Translations under genes and position numbers: made by a program | Assembly (NCBI RefSeq): GCF_022374895.2 | Contig: NZ_CP092423.2 | Span: 1,426,001 to 1,490,000, forward strand | Reading direction: 5' to 3' | Source of the DNA: Mycobacterium lentiflavum | Lineage (GTDB): Bacteria; Actinomycetota; Actinomycetes; Mycobacteriales; Mycobacteriaceae | DNA: 64,000 bases | Notes under the pieces: generated by a model | What the model was told of the DNA's origin: nothing | Databases searched by the model: none | The model's input: the letters and a program-made list of their open reading frames with translations, nothing else | Shown: in pieces, positions 27,192 through 40,137 of the stretch | Layout of the letters: each line of letters starts with the position of its first letter | How positions within the stretch are numbered: position 1 is the stretch's first letter

Positions 27192-28771
27192 TGGTGCGGT
27201 CCTTCGGCTCTACCGGGGGTCGCCCCCAAAACCGGACGGGTCACGGTCGGCGCGGGATCATGCTGGCCGATGGTGACCATGGTGTGGTCCACAGCGGGAT
27301 TGATGATGTCGAGCACCGGCTTGGGATAGACGCCGAGGACGAACAGCAGCGCCATCAATGGTGCGACGACAACCAGCTCGCGCAGCCGCAGGTCGGTGAT
27401 TCGTTCGTTACCTTCGGCCACCGGCCCGGTCATCACCCGCTGGTAGAGCCACAGCATGTAAATCGCCGCCAGCACCAGTGCCGTCACCCCAAATGTGCCC
27501 GCCAGCCAGTACCGGTTGAAAGTGCCCAACAGGACCAGGAATTCGCTGATGAACGGTGCAAGGCCGGGCAGCGACAGGGTGGCCATGGCCGAGACCATAA
27601 AGGTACCCGCCAGAATCGGCGCCACCTTCTGTACACCGCCGTAGTCCGCGATCAGCCTGCTGCCGCGCCGGCTGACCAGGAATCCGGCGATCAGGAACAC
27701 CGCCGCCGTGGACAGGCCGTGATTGAGCATGTACAGCGTCGAACCGCTTTGCCCCTGGGTCGTCATCACGAAGATGCCGGCGATGATGAAGCCGAAGTGC
27801 GAGATCGAGGTGTAGGCGATCAGCCGCATCATGTCTTTTTGGCCGATCGCGACGATCGCACCGTAGATTACTCCGACGATGGCAAGCGTCACGATCAGCG
27901 GGCGGAAATACGTTGACGCATCAGGGAACAGCTGCAGGCAGTAGCGCAGCATCCCGAAGGTGCCGACCTTGTCCATCACCGCGGTGATCAGGACCGCGGT
28001 CGCCGGAGTGGCCTCGACGCACGCGTCGGGCAGCCAGCGGTGGAACGGCCACAGCGGGGCCTTGACGGCGAACGCGAACATGAAGCCCAGGAACAGCGCC
28101 TTGAACACAGCGGGGTCCACGCCGGCGAAGCGGCCCGAGGAGATGCCGGCCACGATTTCGCGGAAGTCGAACGTGCCCGAACCGTGCTGGGCGGTGACCA
28201 CGTACAGACCGATCACCGCGGCGAGCATGATCAGACCGCCGAAAAGGTTGTATAGCAAGAACTTTACCGCGGCCCGCGACCGCCCGGCGCCCTTGCCGAA
28301 CCCGCCGATCAGGAAGTACATCGGGATCAGCATGGCCTCGAAGAACACGTAGAACAGCAGCACGTCCAGTGCGACCACCGAGATCAGCACCATCGACTCG
28401 ATGGCCAGCGTCAAGGCGACGTAGGCGTGTACGCCTCGGGTGCCCTCGCCGCCGTCGTTCCAGCCCGCGACCAGCAGCAGCGGAATCAGGATTGCGGTCA
28501 GCAGCACGAGGATCACCGCGATGCCGTCCACACCGAGGTTGTAGCCGGCGCCGAAGGCCGGAATCCAGGGATGCTTTTCCAGGAATTGGTAAGGGGCGCC
28601 GCCGGTTTTGAAACCGAGTGCGACAACGAGCGCGACTGCCAGTGTCAGGATGCTGACGATTACACCGGTCCACTTGGCGAGCTGCCGCAGGCCGGGAGGC
28701 GTCAGGATGATCAGGATGGAACCGGCCAGCGGTACCAGCCACAGCACGCTCAGCCAGGGCACGTTAGTCAC
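27188..28771 (-). CDS. nuoM: NADH dehydrogenase I subunit M
   Basis: 527 residues, antiporter-like subunit. Conserved segments: [50 protein letters not shown] with the broken-helix Lys, and [13 protein letters not shown]. It forms a proton channel in the membrane arm. GTG 28771 overlaps the nuoL stop as GTGA; a longer in-frame extension into nuoL lacks homology and is rejected. The C-terminal tail ([17 protein letters not shown]) is hydrophilic. Confidence 0.95.
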   Translation of the reverse strand: MTNVPWLSVLWLVPLAGSILIILTPPGLRQLAKWTGVIVSILTLAVALVVALGFKTGGAPYQFLEKHPWIPAFGAGYNLGVDGIAVILVLLTAILIPLLLVAGWNDGGEGTRGVHAYVALTLAIESMVLISVVALDVLLFYVFFEAMLIPMYFLIGGFGKGAGRSRAAVKFLLYNLFGGLIMLAAVIGLYVVTAQHGSGTFDFREIVAGISSGRFAGVDPAVFKALFLGFMFAFAVKAPLWPFHRWLPDACVEATPATAVLITAVMDKVGTFGMLRYCLQLFPDASTYFRPLIVTLAIVGVIYGAIVAIGQKDMMRLIAYTSISHFGFIIAGIFVMTTQGQSGSTLYMLNHGLSTAAVFLIAGFLVSRRGSRLIADYGGVQKVAPILAGTFMVSAMATLSLPGLAPFISEFLVLLGTFNRYWLAGTFGVTALVLAAIYMLWLYQRVMTGPVAEGNERITDLRLRELVVVAPLMALLFVLGVYPKPVLDIINPAVDHTMVTIGQHDPAPTVTRPVLGATPGRAEGPHQ

Positions 28772-30663
28772 CACAGCTGCACCGCCAGGATCGCCGCGAC
28801 CAGCAGGGTGGCACCGGCCAGCATCTCTAACGCGTAGGAGCGGGCGAAGCCGGTTTGCAGTCCCCGCAAGCGATTCGACGTCCGGCTGACCAGCGCGGCC
28901 AGCGCGTTGACCGATCCGTCCACCCCCGCGTTGTCGAACTCGGTGAGCTCTTCGGTCAACTGCGCGCCAGGGCGCATGAATACCTCCTCGTTGAAGGCAT
29001 CGCCGTACAGATCTCTGCGTGCGGCCGTGGTGAGTGCCGACACCTGAACGGGAGCGACTCGGGGGATTTCTCGCCTGCCGTATTTCTGATAGGCCACCGC
29101 GATTCCGACTACGACGACCGACAGCGCCAGTGTGGTGCTGATCCACGCCGGCAGGGTGTGCGTGGCTTCCTCATGCGCACCGACGACCGGTTCCAGCCAG
29201 TGCGGCAGGGTGCCTCCGATGGCGAACAGTCCACCGGAGAACACCGAGCCGAACGCGAGCAGGATCATCGGTCCGGTCATCAGGGCAGGCGCCTCGTGCG
29301 GGTGACTGCCTGGCGCCCAACGCTTTTCGCCGAAGAAGGTCATCAGCATCACCCGGGTCATGTAGAAAGCGGTGATGCCCGCGCCCAGCAGCGCCGCGGC
29401 GCCCAGCGTGTAGCCACGGATGTCGCCGGCGCCCAGCGCCGCCTCGACGATGGCGTCCTTGGAGTAGAAGCCCGCGAACGGCGGCACGCCGATGATGGCC
29501 AGGTACCCCAGGCCGAAGGTGATGAAGGTGACGGGCAGGGCGGCGCGCAGCCCGCCGTAGCGGCGCATGTCCTGTTCTTCGTGCATCGCGTGAATGATCG
29601 AGCCCGATCCGAGGAACAAGCCGGCCTTGAAGAAGCCGTGCGTGAGTAGGTGCATGATCGCGAACGCGTATCCGGCGGGACCGAGTCCCGCGGCCAGCAC
29701 CATGTAGCCGATCTGGCTCATCGTCGACGCGGCGAGCGCGCGTTTGATGTCGTCCTTGGCGCAGCCGATGAACGCCCCGAACAGCAGGGTGACGGCGCCG
29801 ACGAGGACGACACCCAGTTGCGCTCCGGGAGCGAGGTTGTAGAGCGGGTTGGACCGCACGATCAGATACACACCGGCGGTCACCATGGTCGCGGCGTGAA
29901 TCAACGCGGACACCGGCGTCGGGCCCTCCATCGCGTCACCCAACCAGGCCTGCAGCGGGACCTGTGCCGACTTCGCGCAGGCACCCAGCAGCAACAGCAA
30001 TCCCATCGCGGTGAGCACGCCCTTGCTGGCGGCCGGGGCGCCGGCGAAAACCCCGGCGTACGAAAGGGTGCCGAACGTGCTGAACATCAAGAACATGCCG
30101 ACGGCCAGCCCGGCGTCGCCGACCCGGTTCATCACGAAGGCCTTCTTGGCGGCCGTGGCCGCCGATGGCTTGTGGTACCAGAAACCAATCAGCAGGTAGG
30201 ACGCCAGACCGACGCCTTCCCAGCCGACGTAGAGCACCAGGTAGTTGTCGGCGACGACCAGCAACAGCATCGAGGCCAGGAACAGGTTGAGGTACCCGAA
30301 AAACCTTCGGCGGTCCGGGTCTTCGGCCATATAGGCCACCGAGTAGATGTGGATCAGAGATCCCACGCCGGAGATCAGCAGTACGAAACAGATTGACAGC
30401 TGGTCGATCTGCAGCCCGAAGTCGACTTGGAATTGGTCGACCGGGATCCAGGTGAACACCGTCTGGTGGATGGCGCGGTGCTCACTGTCGCGGCTGAGCA
30501 AGTCCGACAGCAGCGTGGCGCCCACCCCGAACGCCCCCAGCGCGGCGAGCACGCCCAGCCAATGTCCCCACGCGTCGGTGCGTCGGCCGCCGAACAGCAA
30601 GATTGCGGCACCCGCCAGCGGTAGTACCACAAGCAACCAGGTGAAGTCTGCGATGTTTGTCAC
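28768..30663 (-). CDS. nuoL: NADH dehydrogenase I subunit L
   Basis: 631 residues, the distal antiporter-like subunit. [51 protein letters not shown] and [21 protein letters not shown] are hallmark sequences. The lateral amphipathic helix and final transmembrane helix ([18 protein letters not shown]) are present at the C-terminus. GTG 30663 is the start (ribosome binding site weak), 12 bases after the nuoK stop. Confidence 0.95.
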   Translation of the reverse strand: MTNIADFTWLLVVLPLAGAAILLFGGRRTDAWGHWLGVLAALGAFGVGATLLSDLLSRDSEHRAIHQTVFTWIPVDQFQVDFGLQIDQLSICFVLLISGVGSLIHIYSVAYMAEDPDRRRFFGYLNLFLASMLLLVVADNYLVLYVGWEGVGLASYLLIGFWYHKPSAATAAKKAFVMNRVGDAGLAVGMFLMFSTFGTLSYAGVFAGAPAASKGVLTAMGLLLLLGACAKSAQVPLQAWLGDAMEGPTPVSALIHAATMVTAGVYLIVRSNPLYNLAPGAQLGVVLVGAVTLLFGAFIGCAKDDIKRALAASTMSQIGYMVLAAGLGPAGYAFAIMHLLTHGFFKAGLFLGSGSIIHAMHEEQDMRRYGGLRAALPVTFITFGLGYLAIIGVPPFAGFYSKDAIVEAALGAGDIRGYTLGAAALLGAGITAFYMTRVMLMTFFGEKRWAPGSHPHEAPALMTGPMILLAFGSVFSGGLFAIGGTLPHWLEPVVGAHEEATHTLPAWISTTLALSVVVVGIAVAYQKYGRREIPRVAPVQVSALTTAARRDLYGDAFNEEVFMRPGAQLTEELTEFDNAGVDGSVNALAALVSRTSNRLRGLQTGFARSYALEMLAGATLLVAAILAVQLW

Positions 30664-30675
30664 GGCGGCGTTCTT

Positions 30676-30975
30676 CTACCCCTTGAGTAGGTTCGCGTCG
30701 TCGACCGACGCCGATTTGCGGGCACGGAAAATCGTCATGATGATGGCCAGGCCGATGACGACCTCGCACGCGGCCACCACCATCGTGAAGAACGCGATCA
30801 TCTGCCCGTCCAGATGGCCGTGCATGCGCGCGAAGGTGACGAACGCCAGGTTCACGGCGTTGAGCATCAACTCGACGCACATGAACATCACGATGGCGTT
30901 GCGCCGCAATAGCACGCCCGAGGCGCCGATGGTGAAGAGCAGTGCCGAAAGGTAAAGGTAGTTAGCCGGATTCAC
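30676..30975 (-). CDS. nuoK: NADH dehydrogenase I subunit K
   Basis: 99 residues, three helices ([58 protein letters not shown]). The Glu residues in CVELMLNA and AACEVVIG are the conserved proton-translocation acids. GTG 30975 overlaps the nuoJ stop as GTGA; the longer upstream reading frame is inside nuoJ and not homologous. Confidence 0.95.
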   Translation of the reverse strand: MNPANYLYLSALLFTIGASGVLLRRNAIVMFMCVELMLNAVNLAFVTFARMHGHLDGQMIAFFTMVVAACEVVIGLAIIMTIFRARKSASVDDANLLKG

Positions 30976-31760
30976 GATGTACCGCCTTTGATGGCTTGCC
31001 GGCGGGGAGTCTCCTTGCCGTCCGCCCCCCGGGTTCGCAGCATCTTCGACACCGAATCGTCCGAGTAGGAGCCATCGGGCAGCAACGCGGCAACGTCCAC
31101 CGCGTTGTGGCGTGCGTAGACGCCGGGGTTGGGCAGCGGGGTCGGGCGGCCGCCGGACCGGAACCGATCTTCGGAGAGTTCGCGCTGGGTCTTGCGGCGT
31201 TCGAAACGCTCGCGGTGCGCGAGCACCATCGCGCCGACCGCGGCGGTGATCAGCAGCGCGCTGGTCAGCTCGAACGCCCACAGGTACCGCGAAAAGATCA
31301 GTGCCGCCAGGCCTTCGACGTTGCCGTTGGCATTCGCGGTGGTCAGTCCGACGAAACCCCCAGTGGCCACCTTGCCGATGGCGGCGACCAGCAGGATGCC
31401 GAATCCGACTCCGGTGATGACCGCGGCGACGCGCTGTCCGCGCAGCGTTTCCTTCAGTGATTCCGCGGAGTCCACGCCGATCAGCATCAGCACGAACAGG
31501 AACAGCATCATCACCGCGCCCGTGTAGACCACGACTTGAACCACACCCAAGAACAGCGCGTCCTGAATCATGTAGAAGATCGCCAGGATGATCATCGTCA
31601 TCGCGAGGAACATCGCCGAGTACACGGCGTTGACGGCCGTGACCACCCCGATCGCGCCGATCACGGCCAGCGCGCCCAGCAGCCAGAAGGTCACCGCCTC
31701 GCCGGTGGAGGTGCGAACGATGACGTCGCTCGCCAGGCTGGTGGCAAGTATCGTGCTCAC
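30972..31760 (-). CDS. nuoJ: NADH dehydrogenase I subunit J
   Basis: 262 residues. Five helices in the first 175 residues, including [38 protein letters not shown], described in parts, with the flexible TM3 region. The C-terminal 85 residues are a soluble extension ([21 protein letters not shown]) typical of actinobacterial NuoJ and absent from E. coli. GTG 31760 overlaps the nuoI stop as GTGA. Confidence 0.94.
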   Translation of the reverse strand: MSTILATSLASDVIVRTSTGEAVTFWLLGALAVIGAIGVVTAVNAVYSAMFLAMTMIILAIFYMIQDALFLGVVQVVVYTGAVMMLFLFVLMLIGVDSAESLKETLRGQRVAAVITGVGFGILLVAAIGKVATGGFVGLTTANANGNVEGLAALIFSRYLWAFELTSALLITAAVGAMVLAHRERFERRKTQRELSEDRFRSGGRPTPLPNPGVYARHNAVDVAALLPDGSYSDDSVSKMLRTRGADGKETPRRQAIKGGTS

Positions 31761-32314
31761 CTTGCGTCTCCGGCCGCATCTTTGGCGTGGTTCCCCGTCC
31801 TTAAGCCATCCGCGGTGACGTTGCCCTGGTAGTAGTCCTTGTCGGTGGCGCCCTCGGTCCGAGGGTGCGGCGGCGCGAGCATGTTCTGCAGCAGCGGCGC
31901 CAGCAGCCGGTCCTTTTCGTAGATCAGGTCGGCGCGGTTGTCGTCGGCCATCTCGTAGTCGTTGGTCATCGTCAGCGCGCGCGTCGGGCAGGCCTCGATG
32001 CACAGGCCGCAGCCGATGCAGCGCAGATAGTTGATCTGGTAGACCCGGCCGTAACGCTCGCCCGGCGAAAACCTTGCCTCGTCGGTGTTGTCGGCGCCCT
32101 CGACGTAGATCGCGTCGGCCGGGCAGGCCCACGCGCACAGCTCGCAGCCGATGCACTTCTCCAGCCCGTCGGGGTACCGGTTGAGTTGGTGACGGCCGTG
32201 ATAGCGCGGGGCGACGGGGCCGGGCTTCTCCGGATACTCCTCGGTGACAGTCTTTTTGAACATCGCTGCGAATGTCACGCCGAATCCGGCCACGGCGTCG
32301 AGGAATTTAGCCAT
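31757..32314 (-). CDS. nuoI: NADH dehydrogenase I subunit I
   Basis: 185 residues, peripheral-arm ferredoxin-like subunit. Two 4Fe-4S motifs, [12 protein letters not shown] and [12 protein letters not shown], hold clusters N6a and N6b that pass electrons toward NuoB. An N-terminal amphipathic helix ([16 protein letters not shown]) anchors it to the membrane. ATG 32314 overlaps the end of nuoH by 8 bases. Confidence 0.95.
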   Translation of the reverse strand: MAKFLDAVAGFGVTFAAMFKKTVTEEYPEKPGPVAPRYHGRHQLNRYPDGLEKCIGCELCAWACPADAIYVEGADNTDEARFSPGERYGRVYQINYLRCIGCGLCIEACPTRALTMTNDYEMADDNRADLIYEKDRLLAPLLQNMLAPPHPRTEGATDKDYYQGNVTADGLRTGNHAKDAAGDAR

Positions 32315-33578
32315 CTGCGTTCTCCTTGCTGGCACCGACTGCCGAGGTCAGAACTTTGCCCGGCAGCGGTGGTGTCGGGAATGCCGGTGGCAGCGCTAAC
32401 GCGTCGCTGCGCTTGCGCAGCTCTCGCGCCAGCGCACGATTGCCCGGTGTGCTGAATGGCTTGCGCAGCAACAGCACTAGCGCCACCGCGAAGACGAGGC
32501 TGCTGACCACCAGAAGGGGAGTCCAATGCGCGTATCCCTCGTTGCGCAGAGTGCGGATGATGCCGGCGATCAGCACCCAGACCAGCGACGCGGGAATGAG
32601 CAGTTTCCAGCCCAGCGCCATGAACTGGTCGTAGCGCAGCCGCGGCAGGCTGGCTCGCAACCACATGTAGATGAACAGGAAGACCCACATCTTGGCGGTG
32701 AACCAGAGCACCGGCCACCAGCCAGTGTTGGCGCCGTCCCACATGTTCAGCGGCCACGGTGCATGCCAGCCGCCGAAGAACATCAGCGTGGCGAGCGACG
32801 AAACCGTCATCATGTTCACGTATTCCGCCAGCATGAACATCGCGAACTTCAGCGACGAATACTCGGTGTGGAAGCCGGCGACGAGTTCACCCTCGGCCTC
32901 GGGCAGGTCGAAGGGGGCGCGGTTGGTTTCGCCGACCATCGAGATCAGATAGATGATGAACGACGGCAGCAACAGGAATACGTACCAGACGCCGTCCTGC
33001 GCCTTGATGATTCCGGACGTCGACATGGTGCCGGCGAACAGGAAGACTGCCGCGAACGACAGCCCCATCGACACCTCGTAGGAGATGACCTGCGCGGTGG
33101 ACCGCACCCCGCCCAGCAGCGGGTAAGTCGAGCCGGATGCCCAGCCGCCCAATACGATCCCGTAGACGCCGATCGCCGAAAGACCGAGGATGAACAGCAC
33201 CGCGGCCGGCATATCGGTCAGCTGCAATGGGGTGCGGTGACCGAAGATCGACACCTCGGGACCGAACGGGATGAACGCGAACGCGGTGAATGCGGGAATC
33301 GTCGAGATGACCGGCGCCGCCATGTAGACAAACCAATCGACCCCGCGGGGGGTGATGCTTTCCTTGAGCGCCAGCTTGATTCCGTCGGCCAGGCTCTGCA
33401 GGGCGCCCCACGGGCCCGCCCGGTTGGGGCCGGGCCGCAGCTGCATCCAGCCGAGGATCTTGCGCTCGAGCAGGATTGCCACCAGCACGTTCAGCATCAA
33501 GAAGACGAAAATGGCTAGCGCCTTGCCGAGCACCAGCCACCAGGTGTCGTGTCCGAAGGCACTCAAGGTGGTCGTCAT
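32307..33578 (-). CDS. nuoH: NADH dehydrogenase I subunit H
   Basis: 423 residues, eight or more helices, lining the quinone tunnel. Conserved blocks: [57 protein letters not shown] and [13 protein letters not shown]. The hydrophilic C-terminal tail of about 55 residues is longer than in E. coli NuoH and mycobacteria-like. ATG 33578 overlaps nuoG as ATGA. Confidence 0.95.
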   Translation of the reverse strand: MTTTLSAFGHDTWWLVLGKALAIFVFLMLNVLVAILLERKILGWMQLRPGPNRAGPWGALQSLADGIKLALKESITPRGVDWFVYMAAPVISTIPAFTAFAFIPFGPEVSIFGHRTPLQLTDMPAAVLFILGLSAIGVYGIVLGGWASGSTYPLLGGVRSTAQVISYEVSMGLSFAAVFLFAGTMSTSGIIKAQDGVWYVFLLLPSFIIYLISMVGETNRAPFDLPEAEGELVAGFHTEYSSLKFAMFMLAEYVNMMTVSSLATLMFFGGWHAPWPLNMWDGANTGWWPVLWFTAKMWVFLFIYMWLRASLPRLRYDQFMALGWKLLIPASLVWVLIAGIIRTLRNEGYAHWTPLLVVSSLVFAVALVLLLRKPFSTPGNRALARELRKRSDALALPPAFPTPPLPGKVLTSAVGASKENADG

Positions 33579-35992
33579 GAGCCGGCTCCGATGCGCACGA
33601 TGTTGCCGACGGTCACGCCCAGGTCCCGGTGCACCGCCGAGCCCGGCGAATTCAGTGGCAGCCACACCACCCGGTCGGGCATGTCAGTGATGTTCAGCGG
33701 CAAGCTGATTGATCCGCGCGACGTGCTGACCGTGACCACGTCGCCCTCGGCCGCGCCGATCTCGGCCGCGGTGCCGGCCGACAGCCGTACCACGGGTTTG
33801 CGTGCGGTGCCCGCCAGATAGGGTTCACCGTCTTGGCCGCGGCCGTTGTCGAGCAGCATCCGCCAGCCGGTGAGCACGGCTTCGCCTTGGCCGGGCTGCG
33901 GCGGCTGCGGCGCTTGAACCGTTGCGCCACTTGCGCGATCGCCCTCCCAGTTGCCCAGCGCCGCGACCTGCTCGCGGGCCGCCTGGACGCCGGTCATGCC
34001 AAGGTAAACACCCATTTCGTCGGCCAGCGTGTCGAGGATCTGGTGATCGGACTGAGTGGCTCGTTGGGTGCTGCCGTGCAGCGCGGGCTCGAAGGGCCGG
34101 AATCGGCCTTCCCAGTTGACGAATGCGCCCGCCTTCTGTGTGGTGGGCGCGACGGGGAACACCACGTCGGCGCGTTCGGTGACCTCACTGTGCCGCAGTT
34201 CCAGGCTGACGACGAAGTCGGCGGCGTCCAGCGCGGCCAGTACGGCATCCGGATCGGCGAAGTCGGCGGGCTCGATACCGCCGACCAGCAGCGCGCCCAG
34301 GGTTCCGTCCGTTGCGGCGGCCAGTATGCCGTCGGCGTCACGCCCTGCGGCAGAAGGCAATTCGTCGACATTCCACGCCGCGGCCACCTCTGCCCGGGCG
34401 GCGTCGTCGGCGACCAGACGACCGCCGGGCAGCAGGCCGGGCAGCGCTCCGGCTTCCAGCGCGCCGCGTTCACCCGCGCGCCGCGGCACCCAGGCCAGTC
34501 GGGCTCCGGTGGCATCGGCGAGGCGGGCCGCCGCGGACAACCCGCCCGGCACCGTGGCCAGCCGTTCGCCGACCATGATGACCGCTCCGGGCTTCGACAG
34601 CAGCTCGCCGACCTCGCCGGTGGCCAGGTCGTCCAGCGCGGCTGGTTCGGCTCCGGGCACGGTTTGCAGCAGCCGGCCCGACATCTTCGTCAGTGCGCGC
34701 GTGGCGAACGGGGCGACCGCATAAATCGGCACGCCGCGCTTGCGGGCGGCCTTGCGCAGCCGCAGGAATACGATCGGCGCCTCGTCCTCGGGCTCGAACC
34801 CGACCAGCACGACCACCGGCGCGGATTCCAGATCGGAGAAGCTGACCGTGAGCGGGCGGCCCGCGATGCGTGCCGAGAGGAACTCCGCCTCTTCGGCCGA
34901 GGATGGGCGGGCGCGAAAGTCAATGTCGTTGGTGTCCAACACGATTCGCGCGAACTTGGCATAGGCGTAGGAATCTTCCCAGGTACCGCGGCCACCGACC
35001 AGCACACCGGTGCGCCCGCGGGCCTTTTCGAACCCCTGCGTTGCGGCCACGATCGCGTGCGCCCACGACGCCGGCTGCAGCGTGCCGTCGGCGTCCCGGA
35101 CCAGCGGAGTGGTGAGGACGTCGGGCTGGGTGTCGTAGCGGAAAGCCCACCGGCCCTTGTCGCAGTTCCACTCCTCGTTGACCTCGGGGTCGTCACCGGC
35201 AAGCCGGCGCAGCACTTTGCCGCGGCGGTGGTCGGTACGCTCGGCGCAGCCGCCGGCGCAGTGCTCGCACACGCTGGGGCTGGAGACGAGATCGAATGGG
35301 CGGGCCCGGAAGCGGTAGGCGGTGCCGGTGAGCGCGCCCACCGGGCAGATCTGCACGGTGTTGCCCGAGAAGTAGGAGTCGAAAGGCTCGTTCGCGTAGA
35401 TGCCGACCTGCTGCAGGGCGCCGCGCTCCTGCATGTCGATGAACGGATCGCCGGCGATCTGCTCGGAGAACCGCGTACAGCGCGCACACAGAATGCACCG
35501 CTCGCGGTCAAGCAGCACCTGCGAGGAGATGTTGATCGGCTTGGCGAACGTGCGCTTGACATCTTCGAAACGAGAATCGCTGCGGCCGTTGGACATTGCC
35601 TGGTTCTGCAGTGGGCATTCGCCGCCCTTGTCGCACATCGGGCAGTCCAGCGGGTGGTTGATCAGCAGCAGCTCCATCACGCCGTGCTGGGCCTTGTCCG
35701 CGGCCTCGGAGGTGAGCTGGGTGCGCACCACCATGTCGTCGGTGCACACGATGGTGCACGACGCCATCGGCTTGCGCTGCCCCTCCACCTCGACCATGCA
35801 CTGCCGGCACGCGCCGACCGGGTCGAGCAGCGGGTGGTCGCAGAATCTGGGAATCTGGATCCCCATCAACTCGGCCGCTCGGATCACCAGAGTCCCCTTG
35901 GGAACTGTGATTTCGGTGCCGTCGATGGTCAGCTTGACCATGTCGGGCGGCGTCGTCTCGCCACCGGTTTCGGTTTTGGCCGCGCTAGTCAT
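33575..35992 (-). CDS. nuoG: NADH dehydrogenase I subunit G
   Basis: 805 residues. The N-terminal 2Fe-2S domain has [21 protein letters not shown] and a fourth Cys in [23 protein letters not shown] and [17 protein letters not shown] provide 4Fe-4S ligands, and CEHCAGGC a further cluster motif. The rest is a molybdopterin-oxidoreductase-like domain, probably without cofactor. It carries the chain of Fe-S clusters in the cytosolic arm. ATG 35992 overlaps the nuoF stop as TGATG. Confidence 0.95.
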   Translation of the reverse strand: MTSAAKTETGGETTPPDMVKLTIDGTEITVPKGTLVIRAAELMGIQIPRFCDHPLLDPVGACRQCMVEVEGQRKPMASCTIVCTDDMVVRTQLTSEAADKAQHGVMELLLINHPLDCPMCDKGGECPLQNQAMSNGRSDSRFEDVKRTFAKPINISSQVLLDRERCILCARCTRFSEQIAGDPFIDMQERGALQQVGIYANEPFDSYFSGNTVQICPVGALTGTAYRFRARPFDLVSSPSVCEHCAGGCAERTDHRRGKVLRRLAGDDPEVNEEWNCDKGRWAFRYDTQPDVLTTPLVRDADGTLQPASWAHAIVAATQGFEKARGRTGVLVGGRGTWEDSYAYAKFARIVLDTNDIDFRARPSSAEEAEFLSARIAGRPLTVSFSDLESAPVVVLVGFEPEDEAPIVFLRLRKAARKRGVPIYAVAPFATRALTKMSGRLLQTVPGAEPAALDDLATGEVGELLSKPGAVIMVGERLATVPGGLSAAARLADATGARLAWVPRRAGERGALEAGALPGLLPGGRLVADDAARAEVAAAWNVDELPSAAGRDADGILAAATDGTLGALLVGGIEPADFADPDAVLAALDAADFVVSLELRHSEVTERADVVFPVAPTTQKAGAFVNWEGRFRPFEPALHGSTQRATQSDHQILDTLADEMGVYLGMTGVQAAREQVAALGNWEGDRASGATVQAPQPPQPGQGEAVLTGWRMLLDNGRGQDGEPYLAGTARKPVVRLSAGTAAEIGAAEGDVVTVSTSRGSISLPLNITDMPDRVVWLPLNSPGSAVHRDLGVTVGNIVRIGAGS

Positions 35993-37326
35993 CAGGGCTG
36001 TGTCCCTTCCCGGCCATTCGGCCCTGCCGTCAGCATGGAGTCTCGTGGGTCGAACGGGCAGCCGGCTCCTTCGACGTGGGCGATGTACTCGTCGCGGAAA
36101 TGCTTGATCGACGACATCACCGGGCTGGCCGCGCCGTCACCCAACGCGCAGAACGACTTTCCGAGGATCGCGTCGGAGATGTCCAGCAATTTGTCGAGAT
36201 CCTCGTGGGTGCCCTTGCCTGTTTCCAGCCGTGTGTAGATCTGGTCCAGCCAGAACGTGCCCTCGCGGCACGGCGTGCACTTGCCGCACGACTCGTGCTT
36301 GTAGAAGTACGTCCAGCGTTGCACCGCGCGCACCACGCACGTGGTCTCGTCGAAGATCTCCAGCGCCTTGGTACCCAGCATCGAGCCGGCAGCGCCCACG
36401 CCCTCGTAATCCAGTGGCACGTCGAGGTGTTCGTCGGTCAACAGCGGTGTCGACGATCCGCCCGGCGTCCAGAACTTCAGGCGGTGCCCGGCGCGGACCC
36501 CGCCGGCGTAGTCGAGCAACTCGCGCAGCGTGATGCCCAGCGGCGCCTCGTATTGACCGGGGCGGGTGACGTGCCCGGACAGCGAGTACAGCGTGAAGCC
36601 AGGCGATTTCTCGCTGCCCATCGACCGGAACCATTCGACTCCGTTGAGAATGATCGGCGGCACGCTGGCGATGGTCTCGACGTTGTTGATCACCGTGGGG
36701 CAGCCGTAAAGCCCGGCCACCGCGGGGAACGGCGGGCGCAGCCGGGGCTGCCCGCGCCGGCCCTCCAGACCCTCCAGCAGCGCGGTTTCCTCGCCGCAGA
36801 TGTAGGCGCCCGCACCGGCGTGTACCACCAGCTCCAGGTCATAGCCTGAGCCCGCGATGTCGCGGCCTAAAAAGCCCGCAGCGTAAGCCTCGGCGACCGC
36901 GTTCTGCAGCCGGCGCAGCACCGGCACCACCTCGCCGCGCACGTAGATGAAGGCGTGGCTGGCCCGGATGGCGTAGGAGGCGATGATGGCGCCTTCCACC
37001 AGTAGGTGGGGCGTCGCCAGCATCAGCGGAATGTCTTTGCACGTACCGGGTTCGGACTCGTCGGCGTTGACGACCAGGTAGTGCGGCTTGGCGGCCGGGC
37101 CGGAGTCGCCCTGCGGGATGAACGACCATTTGGTGCCGGTCGAGAAGCCCGCGCCGCCGCGGCCGCGCAAGCCCGAGTCCTTGACGGCCCCAATCACCGC
37201 GTCGGGCTCCATCTTCAGGGCCTTCTTCAGCGCCTGGTAGCCGTCGTGACGCTGGTAGGTCTCGAGCGTGAACGACTTCGGGTCGTCCCAGTACCGGCTG
37301 ATCACCGGGGTTAGCGGGGTGGTCAT
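35992..37326 (-). CDS. nuoF: NADH dehydrogenase I subunit F
   Basis: 444 residues, NADH- and FMN-binding subunit. [16 protein letters not shown] is the FMN/NADH glycine loop, [16 protein letters not shown] the NADH site, and [12 protein letters not shown] plus a later Cys bind 4Fe-4S cluster N3. Electrons enter complex I here. ATG 37326 overlaps nuoE as ATGA. Confidence 0.95.
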   Translation of the reverse strand: MTTPLTPVISRYWDDPKSFTLETYQRHDGYQALKKALKMEPDAVIGAVKDSGLRGRGGAGFSTGTKWSFIPQGDSGPAAKPHYLVVNADESEPGTCKDIPLMLATPHLLVEGAIIASYAIRASHAFIYVRGEVVPVLRRLQNAVAEAYAAGFLGRDIAGSGYDLELVVHAGAGAYICGEETALLEGLEGRRGQPRLRPPFPAVAGLYGCPTVINNVETIASVPPIILNGVEWFRSMGSEKSPGFTLYSLSGHVTRPGQYEAPLGITLRELLDYAGGVRAGHRLKFWTPGGSSTPLLTDEHLDVPLDYEGVGAAGSMLGTKALEIFDETTCVVRAVQRWTYFYKHESCGKCTPCREGTFWLDQIYTRLETGKGTHEDLDKLLDISDAILGKSFCALGDGAASPVMSSIKHFRDEYIAHVEGAGCPFDPRDSMLTAGPNGREGTQP

Positions 37327-38087
37327 GACTTGCCTCCGGGAGCCGGCGGGGGTTCCATGCCCTTCTCCTTGGCCACCTGCAGCCCGGCCAACGTGGCCGC
37401 ACCGACACCGCCCTGGCCTTCGTCGGGGCGCTCGTCGGGCAGGCCGGCCAAAATCCGTGAGGTCTCGCGGAACTTGCACAGCGCACCCCGGGTGGGCGCC
37501 TTGGGCTTTCCGGCCCGCAGCGAGTCGACGAGCTCGCGCGCCGACTCCGGCGTCTGGTTGTCGTAGAACTCCCAGTTGACCATCACCACCGGGGCGAAGT
37601 CGCATGCCGCGTTGCATTCGATGTGCTGCAACGTGACCGAGCCGTCGTCGGTGGTCTCATCGTTGCCGATGCCGAGATGCTCTTTGAGGGAGTCGAATAC
37701 CGCATCGCCGCCCATCACCGCACACAGCGTGTTGGTGCAGACGCCGACCAGGTAATCGCCGGTGGGGCCGCGTCGGTACATCGTGTAGAAGCTGCCCACC
37801 GCCGATACCTCGGCGCCGGTCAATCCGACTTGCTCGCCGCAGAATTCCAGGCCGGCCGGTGTCAGGTAGGAATCCTCCGCCTGGACCAGGTGCAGCAACG
37901 GCAACAGCGCGGAGCGCTTGTTGGGGTAGCGGCTGATGATCTCCTTGGCGTCGACCTCCAGCCGAGCCCGCACCTCCGCCGAATACGACTGCGGCGCACC
38001 CTCAATCACGAATTGGTTGGGTTCTTCGGGCGGCGGCCCGAGCCGGATGAACACCCGCTCGCCCGAGCCTCCCACGGGTGCGCTCAT
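37323..38087 (-). CDS. nuoE: NADH dehydrogenase I subunit E
   Basis: 254 residues, thioredoxin-like 2Fe-2S subunit. The ligands sit in CTNTLC and [14 protein letters not shown] (cluster N1a). The C-terminal extension of about 40 residues after [14 protein letters not shown] is low-complexity and Gly/Pro-rich, longer than in E. coli. ATG 38087 overlaps nuoD as ATGA. Confidence 0.94.
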   Translation of the reverse strand: MSAPVGGSGERVFIRLGPPPEEPNQFVIEGAPQSYSAEVRARLEVDAKEIISRYPNKRSALLPLLHLVQAEDSYLTPAGLEFCGEQVGLTGAEVSAVGSFYTMYRRGPTGDYLVGVCTNTLCAVMGGDAVFDSLKEHLGIGNDETTDDGSVTLQHIECNAACDFAPVVMVNWEFYDNQTPESARELVDSLRAGKPKAPTRGALCKFRETSRILAGLPDERPDEGQGGVGAATLAGLQVAKEKGMEPPPAPGGKS

Positions 38088-39409
38088 CGGTCGACTCCGC
38101 CCATGACCGGGTCGATGCTGGCGACCGCGGTGATCAGGTCGGCGACCATACCGCCCTCGCACATCGCGGCGACGGACTGCAGATTGGTGAAGGACGGATC
38201 CCGGTAATGCACTCGGTACGGCCGGGTTCCGCCGTCGCTGACCATGTGCACGCCGAGTTCTCCGCGTGGCGACTCCACCGCGCTGTAGACCTGGCCGGCC
38301 GGCACCCGGATGCCCTCGGTGACCAACTTGAAGTGATGGATCAACGCTTCCATCGAGCCACCCATGATCTTGGCGATGTGCTCGGGCGAGTTACCCATGC
38401 CGTCGGGTCCTACCTTCAGATCGGCGGGCCAGGCGATTTTGCGGTCCTCGACCATATGCGGCCCCGGCCTCAGCTTGTCCAGGCACTGCTCGACAATCTT
38501 GATCGACTCCCACATCTCCTTGACGCGAATGATGTAGCGCCCGTAAGCGTCACACGTGTCCGCGGTGATCACGTCGAACTCGTAGTCCTGGTACCCGCAG
38601 TAGGGTTCACTCTTGCGCAGGTCGTGCGGCAAACCGGTGGCACGCAGGATCGGGCCGGTGATACCCAGCGCCATGCAGCCGGTCAGGTCGAGATAGCCGA
38701 CGCCCTCGGTGCGCGCTTTCCAGATGGCGTTCTCGTTGAGCAGATCGCCCATCTCGCGCAGCACCTGCTTGAGCCCCTTGAGGCCCTCGACGATGTCGGC
38801 TTCGGCGCCCGGCGGCAAGTCCTGCGCCACCCCGCCCGGGCGGATGTAGGCACTGTTCATCCGCAGCCCACTGATCTTTTCGAACAGGGTCAAGACGATT
38901 TCGCGTCCGCGGAAGCCAACGAACATCGGCGTCATCGCGCCCAGTTCCATACCGCCGGTGGCCAGTGCGACCAGATGCGAGGAGATCCGGTTCAGCTCCA
39001 TCATCATTACCCGGATGACGTTGACCCGCTCCGGGATCTCATCGGTGATGCCGAGCAGCTTCTCGACGCCGAGGCAGTAGGCGGTCTCGTTGAAAAACGG
39101 TGACAGGTAATCCATCCGGGTGACGAAGGTGACACCCTGCGTCCAGTACCGGTATTCGAGGTTCTTCTCGATTCCGGTGTGCAGGTAACCGATTCCGCAG
39201 CGGACCTCGGTGACGGTCTCGCCTTCGATCTCGAGGATCAGCCGCAACACCCCGTGCGTGGACGGGTGTTGGGGTCCCATGTTGACGACGATGCGTTCAC
39301 CGGGATCCGCGGCACGGGCGGCCTCGACGACCTGCCCCCAGTCCTGTCCACCGGCGACAACGACGGTTTCGGCGCCACCTTCGTGCGTCGAGTCAGTGAT
39401 TGTGCTCAT
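38084..39409 (-). CDS. nuoD: NADH dehydrogenase I subunit D
   Basis: 441 residues, 49-kDa-type quinone-site subunit related to NiFe hydrogenase large subunits. Signature [21 protein letters not shown] is visible, and [16 protein letters not shown] and AMGITGP-type segments follow (here [16 protein letters not shown]). It forms the quinone pocket with NuoB. ATG 39409 overlaps the nuoC stop as TAATG. Confidence 0.95.
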   Translation of the reverse strand: MSTITDSTHEGGAETVVVAGGQDWGQVVEAARAADPGERIVVNMGPQHPSTHGVLRLILEIEGETVTEVRCGIGYLHTGIEKNLEYRYWTQGVTFVTRMDYLSPFFNETAYCLGVEKLLGITDEIPERVNVIRVMMMELNRISSHLVALATGGMELGAMTPMFVGFRGREIVLTLFEKISGLRMNSAYIRPGGVAQDLPPGAEADIVEGLKGLKQVLREMGDLLNENAIWKARTEGVGYLDLTGCMALGITGPILRATGLPHDLRKSEPYCGYQDYEFDVITADTCDAYGRYIIRVKEMWESIKIVEQCLDKLRPGPHMVEDRKIAWPADLKVGPDGMGNSPEHIAKIMGGSMEALIHHFKLVTEGIRVPAGQVYSAVESPRGELGVHMVSDGGTRPYRVHYRDPSFTNLQSVAAMCEGGMVADLITAVASIDPVMGGVDR

Positions 39410-40137
39410 TAGTTGTACGCTCTCCGCTCGTCGGGCGGGGGTATCTGTGCTCCCTTGTACTCGACGGGAATACCGCCGAGCGGGTAGTCCTTGCGTTGCG
39501 GATGGCCGTGCCAGTCGTCGGGCATCTCGATGCGGGTCAGCGACGGATGCCCGTCGAAGATGATGCCGAAGAAGTCATAGGTCTCGCGCTCGTGCCAGTC
39601 GTTGGTCGGGTAGATGCCGTACAGCGACGGGATGTGTGGATCACCGTCGGGCGCAGACACTTCCAGCCGGACGCGGCGGTTGTGCGTGATCGATTGCAAC
39701 GGATAAACGGCGTGCAATTCGCGGCCGGTCTCGTGCGGGTAATGCACGCCGTTGACGCCCAGGCACATCTCGAAGCGCAATTCGGGTTCGTCGCGCAGGC
39801 GTTGGGCGACATGGGGCAGTGCCTCCCGGCGCACGTGCAAGGTCAGTTCGTTGCGGTCGACGACGACTTTCTCTATCGCGTCTTCGAATTCGATGTCGCC
39901 GGCCTTCAGTGCGTCGGCCAGCCGGTCGACCACGTCGTCGAAATAACCGCCATACGGCCGGGAACTGCTGCCCGGGAGTGTGATCTCCCGCACCAGACGT
40001 CCGTAACCGGACGTGTCACCCGACCCCGAAATACCGAACATGCCGCGGCGCACGTTGATCACTTCTTCGTCCGACGAGGGCACCGTGCCGCCCACTTCGC
40101 TGGCGGCTACCTTCGGGTCCTGTTCTGGTGAGCTCAT
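39409..40137 (-). CDS. nuoC: NADH dehydrogenase I subunit C
   Basis: 242 residues, 30-kDa subunit. The family block [23 protein letters not shown], then [21 protein letters not shown], is near the C-terminus. A longer N-terminal extension (about 60 residues) is typical of mycobacteria. It is separate from nuoD, unlike the E. coli NuoCD fusion. ATG 40137 overlaps nuoB. Confidence 0.95.
   Translation of the reverse strand: MSSPEQDPKVAASEVGGTVPSSDEEVINVRRGMFGISGSGDTSGYGRLVREITLPGSSSRPYGGYFDDVVDRLADALKAGDIEFEDAIEKVVVDRNELTLHVRREALPHVAQRLRDEPELRFEMCLGVNGVHYPHETGRELHAVYPLQSITHNRRVRLEVSAPDGDPHIPSLYGIYPTNDWHERETYDFFGIIFDGHPSLTRIEMPDDWHGHPQRKDYPLGGIPVEYKGAQIPPPDERRAYN

Noticed and set aside
27201..27245. 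GGGGGTCGCCCCC hairpin as a terminator inside the nuo operon
   Set aside because: It lies within the nuoM 3' coding sequence and the operon continues with an overlapping nuoN.
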